In this document: piece by piece, positions 16,509 to 24,775 of the stretch
How the letters are laid out: the number at the start of each line of letters is the position of its first letter
Numbering within the stretch: position 1 is the first letter of the stretch
Assembly (NCBI RefSeq): GCF_900182545.1
Contig: NZ_FXTJ01000003.1
Span: 186,001-250,000, forward strand
Source: Geodermatophilus aquaeductus
Lineage (GTDB): Bacteria; Actinomycetota; Actinomycetes; Mycobacteriales; Geodermatophilaceae
Direction: 5' to 3'
Length of the DNA: 64,000 nucleotides
Position numbers and translations under genes: made by a program
The notes under the pieces: generated by a model
Seen by the model: the letters and a program-made list of their open reading frames with translations, nothing else
The model's database searches: none
What the model was told of the DNA's origin: nothing

Positions 16509-17996
16509 TCAGAACGGGCAGTCGGCCGCGCTCGGCGGGTCCGTCCCGACTCCGTCGTGCGGTGGCGCGCCGGTCCGGACCGGCGGTTCGTCGACCACGC
16601 GCGGTGGATCGGTGACCCGGGTGACACCCGAGGGTGTGGTCACCTCGAGCCGGCCGCCGGGCAGCATCCGGAAGCGCCAGCCGCGAGCGTGGGTCTTCAG
16701 CCGGTGGTGCCGGCGGCACAGGCAGCAGAGGTTGTCGCAGGACGTGGCGCCGCGCGGCCAGGGGACGCAGTGGTCGAGGTCGGTGCGGCCGACCCGGCGG
16801 GTGCAGTGCGGATGGCGGCACCGGCGGTCCCGGACCGCGGTGAACCGCCGCTGACCCGCACGCGGGCGGTAGTGCCGGGTGTCCGGTGGCCGCCGGAGCC
16901 CGGGACCCCGGGCGCCGCGCTCGACCGCCCGCCGGCTGCCCACGGCCACCAGGTCCCCGGCCGTGTCGTGGAGGGCGAACTCCAGGGTCCCGCCGTCGGG
17001 CCGGCTCAGGCTCAGCGCGTCGGCCTCGGCCAGCAGCGCCCGGCACTGCGCAGCGCTGATCGAGTGGCCGTCCACGTCGGCCGGCTGGTCCCCACCGGCC
17101 AGGGTCGACAGCTGCGCGTGCACGACGAGCGAGATGTCGACCACCGGGCGCCGCTCCCAGGGGCGCAGCACGAGGTCGCGGAGGACCTCGGCGCGCAGCT
17201 GCCCGATCGGCCGCGCGTCGCCCCCGTTGCGCAGTTGCCACGCCCAGGCGTCGATCGCCGCTCCGCACGCGGCCGCCTCGGGCAGCGGCAGGTCGGCCAT
17301 CAGCCGGCCCATGCCGTCCTCCGTCGCCCACCAGCGGACGTCGGCGTCGGCCCGGGCCTGCTGGTGCCGCCGCTCGCGCGCCGCCGGGTCGAGCCGGTCG
17401 ATCCGGCGGCGGAGGGCATCGCGCAGGCCACCGGGTGTCCGACCACCCGCCCGGGGCAGCACGTCGGCCTCCACACGGGCGGCCAGGTCAGCGTCCAGCG
17501 GCTCAAGCAGGTCGACGATGGCGTCGGCGCGTGCCTCGTCGATCTCGCCGCGGCGCAGCGCGCCCAGCGTGGCGGGAAAGCGGGTGGTCAGTGCCAGGGA
17601 CGTCCGGACCAACCGGGCGGTGCGGCGCTCCCCGTACGGGTGGACCAGGGCGAGCTCGCACGGCAGCCACTCGCTGACGTTCATCACCTCCGGCACGGCC
17701 GGTTCCTGGTCAGCGGGACGCTGCTCAGCCAGCAGGCCGATCAGCTCGGCGCGGTCGGCGGCCAGTGCGGCGGCGCGGCGCTCGCCCAGCTGCAGCAGCC
17801 GGACGAGCCAGCGGTCGGGCAGCTCCGTCCGCTCGGGGCTGCCCGGCGGGCAGGCCGCGGCCATGAACTCGTCGGTGGACGGCAGCTCGTCGAGAGCCGC
17901 GAGCAGCACGTCCCGGGACACCGGCGTGCCGTCGTCGGCGAAGCAGCCGAGGAGCCGGACCGCTCCGTCAGCGGAGACCCCCGCACACTCGAACAC
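16509..17996 (-). CDS. HNH endonuclease domain protein, DUF222/13E12 family
   Basis: A 495-residue protein. An N-terminal DUF222 region (about 1-330) is followed by a C-terminal HNH nuclease fold: RCRHPHCTRRV, DLDHCVPWPRGAT, DNLCCLCRRHHRLKTHARGW. The ligand cysteines and histidines are intact. This family (13E12 repeat family in Mycobacterium) is multicopy and spreads in actinobacterial genomes. GTG at 17996 was chosen because TACTCT lies 7 bases before it; the frame stays open much further upstream. It converges with the WYL regulator and sits inside the his gene interruption. Confidence 0.9.
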   Translation of the reverse strand: MFECAGVSADGAVRLLGCFADDGTPVSRDVLLAALDELPSTDEFMAAACPPGSPERTELPDRWLVRLLQLGERRAAALAADRAELIGLLAEQRPADQEPAVPEVMNVSEWLPCELALVHPYGERRTARLVRTSLALTTRFPATLGALRRGEIDEARADAIVDLLEPLDADLAARVEADVLPRAGGRTPGGLRDALRRRIDRLDPAARERRHQQARADADVRWWATEDGMGRLMADLPLPEAAACGAAIDAWAWQLRNGGDARPIGQLRAEVLRDLVLRPWERRPVVDISLVVHAQLSTLAGGDQPADVDGHSISAAQCRALLAEADALSLSRPDGGTLEFALHDTAGDLVAVGSRRAVERGARGPGLRRPPDTRHYRPRAGQRRFTAVRDRRCRHPHCTRRVGRTDLDHCVPWPRGATSCDNLCCLCRRHHRLKTHARGWRFRMLPGGRLEVTTPSGVTRVTDPPRVVDEPPVRTGAPPHDGVGTDPPSAADCPF

Positions 17997-18003
17997 GTGT
18001 ACG

Positions 18004-18009
18004 AGAGTA
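18004..18009 (-). promoter_or_regulatory. -10 element of a leaderless HNH-gene transcript
   Basis: TACTCT (minus strand) is 7 bases before GTG 17996 and decides the start among several in-frame options. Confidence 0.5.
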
Positions 18010-18076
18010 GTGGATCGGCGCGGTGCCCACGAGTCGAATCCCCAGGTCACCGCCTCGTCCACAGATCCGCGTCGGC

Positions 18077-20437
18077 CTAGCCGAGGTCCGTCGTCGATCC
18101 CACGACGACGAGGTCGGAGCTGTGCGTGCCGGCCGCGTCCACCCCGGGCGGGCGCGGCTCGAAGCCGGGCAGGCGGGTCAGCCCGTCGCTGCCGTCGACC
18201 ACCCGCAGGGACAGCGGACCACCGCCGTCCACGGTGAACGTCGCCTCCACACCCTCGGCCGGCGGCCCGTGGAAGGTCACCCACAGCCGGTCCTCCCCCA
18301 GCGCGTCGGCGGGCACGTCGCGCGCCTGCACCCGGGCCGCGCCGACCGTGCCGCCGGATGCGGTCAGGTCCAGCACCACCAGCCGGACGTCGCGCTGCGG
18401 CGTGACCCGCACGGTGACCGTCCGCTGCCCGCCGGAGGACCGGTCGTCGAGCACCTCGACCGTCGACGGCGGCAGCCCGGCGACCTCCGCGGGACCGGCC
18501 GCCACCGCCCGCCCGGCGAGGTAGGGGTAGTCGTGCGGCAGGGTCCGCGGGGTGCCGACGTAGCGCGCGGTGTACTCCCCCGGCTGCTCCTCGGTGCTGG
18601 CCCACCACGCCTCGCCGGTGTCGGCCTCCAGCGCGTACACGAGCTGGCTGGGCACCGGGTGCTGCTGGTCGAAGCGGTCCACGGCCAGCCCGACCGCCGT
18701 CAGCAGCACGACCAGGACGACGGCGACGCCGGGCACCGCGAGCGCCCGCAGTCGGCCCGGCCCGGCCGGGAACAGCCCCTCCAGGGCGGGCAGGAGAGCC
18801 AGCGCCAGCATCGTCGCGACCACCGCGGGCGCGGCCCCGCCGGCCAGCCCGAGCGCGGGGAAGAACAGCGCCACGGTCGGCGCCAGGACGACGACCGCGA
18901 CCGCCCCCGCCACCAGCGCCCCGAGCAGGTGCACCGGCCGCGGCAGCAGCCCCGCGAGGACCCCGGCCAGCGCCGGCAGTGCGGCCAGGTAGGACCCGCC
19001 GGGCGCGAGCGCGGCGAGGACGACCGCGAGGACGGCGAGCAGCACCAGCGCCCCGGTCCGCAGCGCGGCCGCGCCGAGTCGGCGGCGCAGCAGCGCGTAC
19101 CAGGCCAGCACCACGAGGGCGACCAGCGCGACCGCCGCCAGCCGGAACCAGCCCGGCCGCCACGGGTCGATCATCGAGGCGTACGTGGGCCGGACGAGCA
19201 CCAGCAGCCGCCACAGCCCGACGACGGCCAGCGGCGCGAGCGCCAGCGGCACCAGCGCGGCGAGCGTCCCGAGCAGCGTCCGCGGCAGCGACGACCCGCG
19301 GCGCCGGTCCACGGCCGCGAGGACGACGACGCCGAGCACCGCCGCCCCGGCCAGCGGCCACACCAGCGACCCCGGGTAGCGCACCAGCCCGGTCGGCAGC
19401 GGGAAGTAGGTGGCGTCGCCGTCGCCGGGCCGGGCGAGGTCGGTCAGGTCGGCGTCGCCCAGCTCGCGGGTGAGCGCCAGGGTGTTGTCACCCAGCGCCT
19501 GCAGGGTCCCCCGGTCCAGCCGCGAGGGCGTGTCCTGCGGGGTGTGGTACGCCGCGTTGCCGTCGATGAAGGCGGTGTTCAGGCCGGTGAAGCCGTCGGC
19601 GAGCAGGACGGAGAAGTCGGTGTCGTTCGGCAGCGTCCGGTAGACCTCGACGGCGAAGCTGGTCGCCACGGGGTGCGGCACGGCGGCGGCGTAGCGCTCG
19701 GCCAGCCCGGCGTTGCCGAGCGACGTCTCGAACGTGATCGGCGGGCCGGTGGTGCCGCGGGCCTCGAGGTTGAGCACGACGCCGCCCTCGCCGGCGAGCG
19801 GGTGGCTCTCGGCGAACGCCTCGGCGCCGCACAGGCAGGCCTCCTCGGCGTCGGTGAGCACCACGACGACGTCGTTGCGCAGCGGCTCCCCCGCGGTCAG
19901 CGCCCGGACGGTCTCCAGGAGCGTGGCCACGCCGGCGGCGTCGTCACTCGCCCCCGGCCCGGTCTCCACCGAGTCCGAGTGCGCCACCAGGAACAGCCGC
20001 CCGGTGCTGTCGGTGCCCGGCAGCACCGCGACGACGTTGCGCACCCGCGCCATCTCCGCCGCCCCCGGCCCGGACTGCCAGGCGCCGACGGCGTTCTGCA
20101 CGCGGGTGTCGAGCCCCAGGCCGCCCAGCGTCGCCACGAGCCCGTCGACGACGCGGTCGTGCTCCGCACTGCCCGTGACGTGCACCTCCGCGGCGATCTC
20201 CTCGACGTGCGCGAACGCGCGGCCGGCGCTGAACGACGTCGCCGGCGCGTCCACCGCGGCCGGTGCCGGAGGCGCCAGTGCCAGCAGGCTCCACACCGTC
20301 AGCGCGGCCAGGAGGGCCAGGACGGCCAGCGACCCGAGGAAGCGTCCGCGGTTCCGGAGCGCGGGGGCGGGCGGGCGCGCCGCCGACGGCCCTCCGCGCC
20401 GCTCGCGGGCCGGAGCGGCGGTGCTCGACGGGGGCAA
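18077..20437 (-). CDS. Membrane-anchored M28 family metallopeptidase
   Basis: A 786-residue protein. One N-terminal helix (about 33-55) leads to an M28 aminopeptidase domain (about 70-320). The zinc-site motifs are VAHSDSV, GASDDAAGVA, TDAEEACLCG, LNLEARGT and AAYHTPQD. About eight transmembrane helices follow (about 330-590), then an extracytoplasmic C-terminal domain. This resembles the Fxna/Pff1 type of multi-pass M28 peptidase. The start is TTG at 20437 with GAGGAGGA six bases upstream. It probably acts outside the membrane on peptides; substrate unknown. Confidence 0.88.
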   Translation of the reverse strand: MPPSSTAAPARERRGGPSAARPPAPALRNRGRFLGSLAVLALLAALTVWSLLALAPPAPAAVDAPATSFSAGRAFAHVEEIAAEVHVTGSAEHDRVVDGLVATLGGLGLDTRVQNAVGAWQSGPGAAEMARVRNVVAVLPGTDSTGRLFLVAHSDSVETGPGASDDAAGVATLLETVRALTAGEPLRNDVVVVLTDAEEACLCGAEAFAESHPLAGEGGVVLNLEARGTTGPPITFETSLGNAGLAERYAAAVPHPVATSFAVEVYRTLPNDTDFSVLLADGFTGLNTAFIDGNAAYHTPQDTPSRLDRGTLQALGDNTLALTRELGDADLTDLARPGDGDATYFPLPTGLVRYPGSLVWPLAGAAVLGVVVLAAVDRRRGSSLPRTLLGTLAALVPLALAPLAVVGLWRLLVLVRPTYASMIDPWRPGWFRLAAVALVALVVLAWYALLRRRLGAAALRTGALVLLAVLAVVLAALAPGGSYLAALPALAGVLAGLLPRPVHLLGALVAGAVAVVVLAPTVALFFPALGLAGGAAPAVVATMLALALLPALEGLFPAGPGRLRALAVPGVAVVLVVLLTAVGLAVDRFDQQHPVPSQLVYALEADTGEAWWASTEEQPGEYTARYVGTPRTLPHDYPYLAGRAVAAGPAEVAGLPPSTVEVLDDRSSGGQRTVTVRVTPQRDVRLVVLDLTASGGTVGAARVQARDVPADALGEDRLWVTFHGPPAEGVEATFTVDGGGPLSLRVVDGSDGLTRLPGFEPRPPGVDAAGTHSSDLVVVGSTTDLG

Positions 20438-20477
20438 CGGGTCCTCCTCGACCGGGTGCGGGACCGCGTCACCCTAG

Positions 20478-20492
20478 GTGCGCGGAGCGCAC
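20478..20492. promoter_or_regulatory. GTGCGC-N3-GCGCAC palindrome upstream of the molybdopterin protein
   Basis: A 6-bp inverted repeat with a 3-base centre lies 10 bases before ATG 20502. It overlaps a -10-like CACACT (20490-20495) that is 6 bases before the ATG. This is a possible operator. Confidence 0.35.
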
Positions 20493-20501
20493 ACTCCGGG
20501 G

Positions 20502-21536
20502 ATGCCCGCCGTAGCGCTCCCCCGTCGTGCCGGGCGGCGGACCAACCTCGGCCTGCTCGCGCTGCTGCTGGTCGCGGGGGCATCGGGGGTGCTCGCCTTC
20601 GGCGTCGGGACGCCGCTGCCCTCCCGGGTGGTGGCCGCCGTCCACGGCGCGGCCGGTCTCGGGCTGCTGCTGCTCGTCCCGTGGAAGGCCGTCGTCGTCC
20701 GGCGCTCGTGGTCGCGGACCCGCGGCCGGCGCGACCCGACCGCCGCGTGGGCCCTCGTGGTCCTGCTCGCGCTGACCGTCGCCACCGGGGTGCTGCACAG
20801 CGTCGCCGGGACCACGGTGGCCGGGGTCGGCGTGCTGCAGGTGCACGTGGCCGCCGGCGTCGGCACGGCCGCGCTGGTGGTCGTGCACGCCGTCGGCAGC
20901 CGGCAGCGGCCCCGGCGCAGCGACGCCTCGCGCCGGGCGCTGCTCCAGACCGGCGGGCTCGCCGTCGGCGCGGCCGCGCTGTGGGGTGCCACCGAGGGTG
21001 GGCTGAGGCTCACCGGGGCGCCGGGCGCGCGGCGGCGCGGCACCGGCTCGCACGAGCGCGGCAGCGGCGACCCCGACGCCATGCCGGTCACCCAGTGGTT
21101 CACCGACGCGGTTCCGGCCGACGGGGACGGCGCCGTCGACCTCGTCGCCGGCGGGCGCACCACGAGGCTGCGGCGGGCAGACCTCGACCGCGGCGACGCC
21201 GTCGAGGCCGTCCTCGACTGCACCGGCGGCTGGTTCGCCGTCCAGGAGTGGCGCGGCGTGCGGCTCGACCGGCTGCTGGCCGGGCTCGACCCCCCCGACG
21301 GCGGCGCCGTCGACGTCGTCAGCGTCACCGGCTACCGGCGGCGGCTGCCGCTGGCCGACGCGGGGGCGCTGCTGCTGGCCACCCACTGCGCGGGCCGGCC
21401 GCTGTCGGCCGGGCACGGGGCGCCGGCGCGGCTGGTGGCCCCGGGCCGCCGCGGCTACTGGTGGGTGAAGTGGGTGCGGCGGGTGGAGGTCGTCGACGCG
21501 CCGTGGTGGCTGCAGCCGCCGGTCCCCCTCCAGTAG
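20502..21536 (+). CDS. Molybdopterin-dependent oxidoreductase with N-terminal membrane domain (SUOX fold)
   Basis: A 344-residue protein. Four hydrophobic helices in residues about 15-135 carry several His residues (AVHGAAG, VLHSVAG, VHVAAG, VVHAVG) that could bind heme b. A linker with a Tat-like SRRALLQTGGLAVGAAALW follows. The C-terminal half (about 195-340) is a sulfite-oxidase-type molybdopterin fold with the candidate Mo-ligand Cys in LDCTGGWFAVQEWRGVRL. It probably moves electrons between a periplasmic substrate and the membrane. The real partner and substrate are unknown. Confidence 0.82.
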   Translation: MPAVALPRRAGRRTNLGLLALLLVAGASGVLAFGVGTPLPSRVVAAVHGAAGLGLLLLVPWKAVVVRRSWSRTRGRRDPTAAWALVVLLALTVATGVLHSVAGTTVAGVGVLQVHVAAGVGTAALVVVHAVGSRQRPRRSDASRRALLQTGGLAVGAAALWGATEGGLRLTGAPGARRRGTGSHERGSGDPDAMPVTQWFTDAVPADGDGAVDLVAGGRTTRLRRADLDRGDAVEAVLDCTGGWFAVQEWRGVRLDRLLAGLDPPDGGAVDVVSVTGYRRRLPLADAGALLLATHCAGRPLSAGHGAPARLVAPGRRGYWWVKWVRRVEVVDAPWWLQPPVPLQ

Positions 21537-21538
21537 AC

Positions 21539-21596
21539 GAAGGACCCCCTGCCCCCCACCACTCGCACGCTCGCGGCGGGGCCCTGCAGGGGGCCG
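21539..21596 (+). repeat. Dispersed ~60-bp palindromic element, copy A
   Basis: It begins GAAGGACCCC two bases after the TAG stop of the molybdopterin gene and ends CAGGGGGCCG just before the hisH stop. The outer arms (GGACCCCCTGC and GCAGGGGGCC) pair, and the inner part carries GCTCGC-type repeats. It separates two convergent genes and could terminate both. Three more copies lie at 22574, 44613 and 45399. Confidence 0.85.
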
Positions 21597-21599
21597 CTC

Positions 21600-22244
21600 T
21601 CAGAGGGTGGCGAGCCAGTTGGTGAGCAGCTGGGCGCCGGCGTCGCCGCTCTTCTCCGGGTGGAACTGTGTCGCCGACAGCGCGCCGTTCTCCACGCCGG
21701 CCACGAACCGGTCGCCGTGCTCGGCCCAGGTCACCTTCGGCGGGGCCAGCGGGCCGGGCCGGCCGTCCTGGCCGAGCGGGAACTCCCGGACGCCGTAGGA
21801 GTGGACGAAGTAGAAGCGCTCGTCGGCCAGCCCGTCGAAGAGCACCGTGTCCTGCGGCGCGGTGACGGTGTTCCAGCCCATGTGCGGGAGGACCGGCGCC
21901 TCGAGCTGCTCGACCGTGCCGGGCCACTCGCCGCAGCCCTCGGCGTCGTGGCCGTGCTCGACGCCGCGCTCGAAGAGCACCTGCATGCCCACGCAGATGC
22001 CGAGCACCGGGCGGCCGCCGGCCAGGCGGCGGCCGATGGTGCGCGGGCCGTCGACGGCGCGCAGCTCCTGCATGCAGTGGGCGAAGGCGCCGACGCCGGG
22101 GACGACGAGCCCGTCGGCGTCGAGCGCGGCCTGCCGGTCGGCGGTCACGGTCACGTCGGCGCCCACCCGGGTCAGCGCCCGCTCGGCGGAGCGCAGGTTG
22201 CCCGACCCGTAGTCGAGGACGACCACCTTCTTCACGGCTGCCAC
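21600..22244 (-). CDS. hisH: Imidazole glycerol phosphate synthase, glutamine amidotransferase subunit
   Basis: A 214-residue class I glutaminase that feeds ammonia to HisF. The catalytic triad is visible: Cys in [13 protein letters not shown], His and Glu in [11 protein letters not shown]. It opens with [18 protein letters not shown]. Length is normal. It stands upstream of an 8 kb block that separates it from hisA and hisF, and downstream of a nucleotidyltransferase-like gene. Element copy A touches its 3' end. Confidence 0.95.
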   Translation of the reverse strand: MAAVKKVVVLDYGSGNLRSAERALTRVGADVTVTADRQAALDADGLVVPGVGAFAHCMQELRAVDGPRTIGRRLAGGRPVLGICVGMQVLFERGVEHGHDAEGCGEWPGTVEQLEAPVLPHMGWNTVTAPQDTVLFDGLADERFYFVHSYGVREFPLGQDGRPGPLAPPKVTWAEHGDRFVAGVENGALSATQFHPEKSGDAGAQLLTNWLATL

Positions 22245-22284
22245 GGTACGTCGCAGCGCATCGACCCCCGGCGCGTGTTCCCGC

Positions 22285-22857
22285 TCAGGCCCACGGCAGG
22301 ACGGTGAGCTCCGGCCACACCGACCGCCAGCGGGCGGCCTTGGCCTCGTACACCGCGCGCGGGGCCGGGCTGCGCGGATTGGGCCGCACCACGAGGCCGA
22401 GCAGGTCGTCGACCCCGTACGGCGCGTACAGCCGCGGCCGGCCGTCCTCGACCGTCACCCCCACCGCGCAGCAGACGGCGGCGAAGGCGTCGATCGCCTG
22501 GGCGCAGTCGCGGAACGGCGGGGGCGCCGCGGTGCCGAAGTGTCCGCCGTACCAGAGGTGCACCCGCGCCTGAGTAAGGACCCTCCTGCCCCCCCACCGC
22601 TCGCAAGCTCGCGTCGGGACCCTGCAGGAGGGCCGCGCGTCCTCGGCCGCCCAGGAGGGATCGGCGTCGAGGTAGAACAGATCGGCGTCGCGGATGCCGG
22701 TGCCCGGCGGGCGGCCGGTGAGGGCGTTCCACGCCGTCTGGAAGAGCAGCCCGGCCGTCACCCACCAGTCCCCGACGCCGAGCGCCGGGGTCCGCTCGAG
22801 CACCGCGGCCACCGTCGGGTCGGCGAGGACCAGCCGGAGGAACTCCTCCTCCGGCAT
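22285..22857 (-). CDS. Nucleotidyltransferase-like protein (DUF925 type) with an in-frame repeat element
   Basis: A 190-residue protein. [36 protein letters not shown] (the acidic nucleotidyltransferase-like motif), [13 protein letters not shown] and [19 protein letters not shown] mark the PF06042 family. Between AED (about residue 75) and QARVHLW lie 22 residues (ARPSCRV...GGRRVLT) encoded almost entirely by palindromic element copy B, where the family has a conserved helix-strand of similar length. The start is ATG 22857, overlapping the stop of the 58-residue gene by one base (TGATG). It may be a damaged but still open gene. Confidence 0.8.
   Translation of the reverse strand: MPEEEFLRLVLADPTVAAVLERTPALGVGDWWVTAGLLFQTAWNALTGRPPGTGIRDADLFYLDADPSWAAEDARPSCRVPTRACERWGGRRVLTQARVHLWYGGHFGTAAPPPFRDCAQAIDAFAAVCCAVGVTVEDGRPRLYAPYGVDDLLGLVVRPNPRSPAPRAVYEAKAARWRSVWPELTVLPWA
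22574..22635 (+). repeat. Dispersed ~60-bp palindromic element, copy B, inside a coding region
   Basis: Starts AGTAAGGACCCTCCTGC and ends GCAGGAGGGCCG; the outer arms pair. It lies entirely inside the nucleotidyltransferase-like gene on the opposite strand and keeps its frame open. The 5' junction AGTAAGGACC is the same as in copy C, where the antisense reading also gives Val-Leu-Thr. Confidence 0.85.
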
Positions 22858-23033
22858 CAGATGACGCGCAGCACGCCCGACGCCGTCGCCAGCAGCGCCG
22901 CCACCAGCAGGATCCCCGCGAACAGCACCTGCGCGCCGGTGCGGCCCTCCGTGTCGTGGTCGGCCCGCCAGATGCTCCACGCCCCGCCGAGCAGGAACCC
23001 GCCCAGGACCATCAGACCGACGCCGAAGTCCAT
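22857..23033 (-). CDS. Small membrane protein, 58 residues
   Basis: A short open frame between hisB and the nucleotidyltransferase-like gene. The start is ATG 23033, four bases after the hisB stop, and the stop TGA shares a base with the next ATG. The protein begins MDFGVGLMVLGGFLLGG and has two hydrophobic helices (about 4-22 and 36-56) joined by a short charged loop (RADHDTEGRTG). The tight spacing on both sides supports it being a real, cotranslated gene. Function unknown. Confidence 0.7.
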   Translation of the reverse strand: MDFGVGLMVLGGFLLGGAWSIWRADHDTEGRTGAQVLFAGILLVAALLATASGVLRVI

Positions 23034-23037
23034 GCGG

Positions 23038-23634
23038 TTACAGCGCGCCCTTGGTCGAGGGGACGTCGGCCACCCGCGGGTCGATCGCCACCGCGGTGCG
23101 CAGCGCCCGCGCGAGCGCCTTGAACTGGCCCTCGACGATGTGGTGGGCGTCGCGGCCGGCGTAGAGCACCCGCACGTGCAGGGTGATCCGCGCGTTGAAG
23201 GCGAAGGACTCGAGCACGTGCTTGGTCAGCGACGTCGGGTAGTCCGGCCCGATCATCGGCGTCATCGTCTCGGGCTCGGCGTGCACGAAGTACGGCCGGC
23301 CGGACAGGTCGACGGCGGCCTGCACGAGCACCTCGTCCATGGGGATCGTGGCGTCGCCGTAGCGGGTGATGCCGCGCTTGTCCCCGAGCGCCTCGGCGAA
23401 GGCCTGGCCCAGCGCGATCGCGACGTCCTCGACGGTGTGGTGCGCGTCGATGTGCAGGTCGCCGTCGGCCCGCACGGTGAGGTCGATGCCGCTGTGCTTG
23501 GACAGCGCGGTGAGCATGTGGTCGTAGAAGCCGACGCCGGTGCTGATCGAGCTCGTCCCGGTGCCGTCGAGGTCGAGCTCCACGACGAGCTTGGTCTCGC
23601 TGGTGGCCCGCTCGACGCGTGCAGTGCGGCTCAT
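23038..23634 (-). CDS. hisB: Imidazoleglycerol-phosphate dehydratase
   Basis: A 198-residue monofunctional HisB that dehydrates IGP to imidazole acetol phosphate. Both manganese-binding motifs are present: HHTVED (about 71-76) and DAHHIVEG near 165-172, plus GVGFYDHML at the N-terminus. ATG 23634 was chosen over the in-frame 23673 because it gives the standard MSRTARVER start and avoids overlap with hisC. It is the third gene of hisD-hisC-hisB. Confidence 0.96.
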   Translation of the reverse strand: MSRTARVERATSETKLVVELDLDGTGTSSISTGVGFYDHMLTALSKHSGIDLTVRADGDLHIDAHHTVEDVAIALGQAFAEALGDKRGITRYGDATIPMDEVLVQAAVDLSGRPYFVHAEPETMTPMIGPDYPTSLTKHVLESFAFNARITLHVRVLYAGRDAHHIVEGQFKALARALRTAVAIDPRVADVPSTKGAL

Positions 23635-23638
23635 GGCG

Positions 23639-24775
23639 TCAGTCTCCCAGGCGGTGGTCGGGGGCGACCTCACCCAGCGCGGTGAGGAAGGCGTCGGTCT
23701 CGGCGGGCGTGCCGGCGGTGACCCGCAGCCAGCCGGAGATGCCGACGTCGCGGACGAGGACGTCGTGCTCGAGCAGCGCCTTCCAGGCGGCGGAGGCGTC
23801 GGCGAACCGGCCGAACAGGACGAAGTTGGCGTCGCTGGGCACGCTGGTCAGCCCGAGCGAGGGCAGCGTGGCGACGATCCGGTCGCGCTGCTCCTTGACC
23901 GCGTCGACGGTGGCCAGCAGCGCGTCGGTGTGCGCGAGCGCGGCGCGGGCGGCGGCCTGGGTGAGCGAGGACAGGTGGTAGGGCAGCCGGACGAGCTGCA
24001 GCGCGTCGACGACGGCGGGGTCGGCGGCGAGGTAGCCCAGCCGCAGGCCCGCCATGCCGAACGCCTTGCTCATCGTGCGGCTGACCAGCAGCCGCGGCCG
24101 ACCCGGCAGCAGGGTCAGCGCCGACGGCGTCCCGGTGCGTGCGAACTCCGCGTAGGCCTCGTCGACGACGAGCACGCCCGCACGCCCGTGGCCGTACGAC
24201 GTGGCCTCGTAGAGCTCGGTGACCGTCTGCAGCGCGACGGCGGTGCCGGTGGGGTTGTTCGGGCTGGTCACGAAGACGAGGTCGGGACGGACCTCGCGCA
24301 CCTGCGCGACCGCCGCCGCGGGGTCGAGGGTGAAGTCCGCCCGCCGGTGCCCGTCCACCCACGCCGTCCCCGTGCCCGCGGAGATGATCGGGTGCATCGA
24401 GTACGACGGCGTGAAGCCCAGCGCCGTCCGCCCGGCCCCGCCGAAGGCCTGCAGGACCTGCTGCAGCACCTCGTTGGACCCGTTGGCCGCCCACACCTGC
24501 GCCGGCTCGATCCGCTCGCCGCCGCGGGACAGGTAGGTCGCCAGGTCGGCGCGCAGCGCCACGGCGTCGCGGTCGGGGTAGCGGTTGAGCTCCAGCGCCG
24601 CGTGGCCCAGCGCCTCGCCGAGGGTGGCGAGCAGCTCGGCGGGCAGCGGGTGCGGGTTCTCGTTGGTGTTGAGGCGGTGCGCGACCTGCAGCTGCGGGGC
24701 GCCGTAGGGCGTGCGGCCGCGCAGCTCCGGGCGCAGCGGGAGCGCCTCCAGCCCCGTCGTCGGAGTGGGTGTCAC
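23639..24775 (-). CDS. hisC: Histidinol-phosphate aminotransferase
   Basis: A 378-residue class II PLP aminotransferase. The N-terminal [38 protein letters not shown] and the PLP-lysine motif [17 protein letters not shown] are all present. GTG 24775 overlaps the hisD stop by four bases, so the longer open frame to 25960 is not used. It converts imidazole acetol phosphate to histidinol phosphate. Confidence 0.96.
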   Translation of the reverse strand: MTPTPTTGLEALPLRPELRGRTPYGAPQLQVAHRLNTNENPHPLPAELLATLGEALGHAALELNRYPDRDAVALRADLATYLSRGGERIEPAQVWAANGSNEVLQQVLQAFGGAGRTALGFTPSYSMHPIISAGTGTAWVDGHRRADFTLDPAAAVAQVREVRPDLVFVTSPNNPTGTAVALQTVTELYEATSYGHGRAGVLVVDEAYAEFARTGTPSALTLLPGRPRLLVSRTMSKAFGMAGLRLGYLAADPAVVDALQLVRLPYHLSSLTQAAARAALAHTDALLATVDAVKEQRDRIVATLPSLGLTSVPSDANFVLFGRFADASAAWKALLEHDVLVRDVGISGWLRVTAGTPAETDAFLTALGEVAPDHRLGD

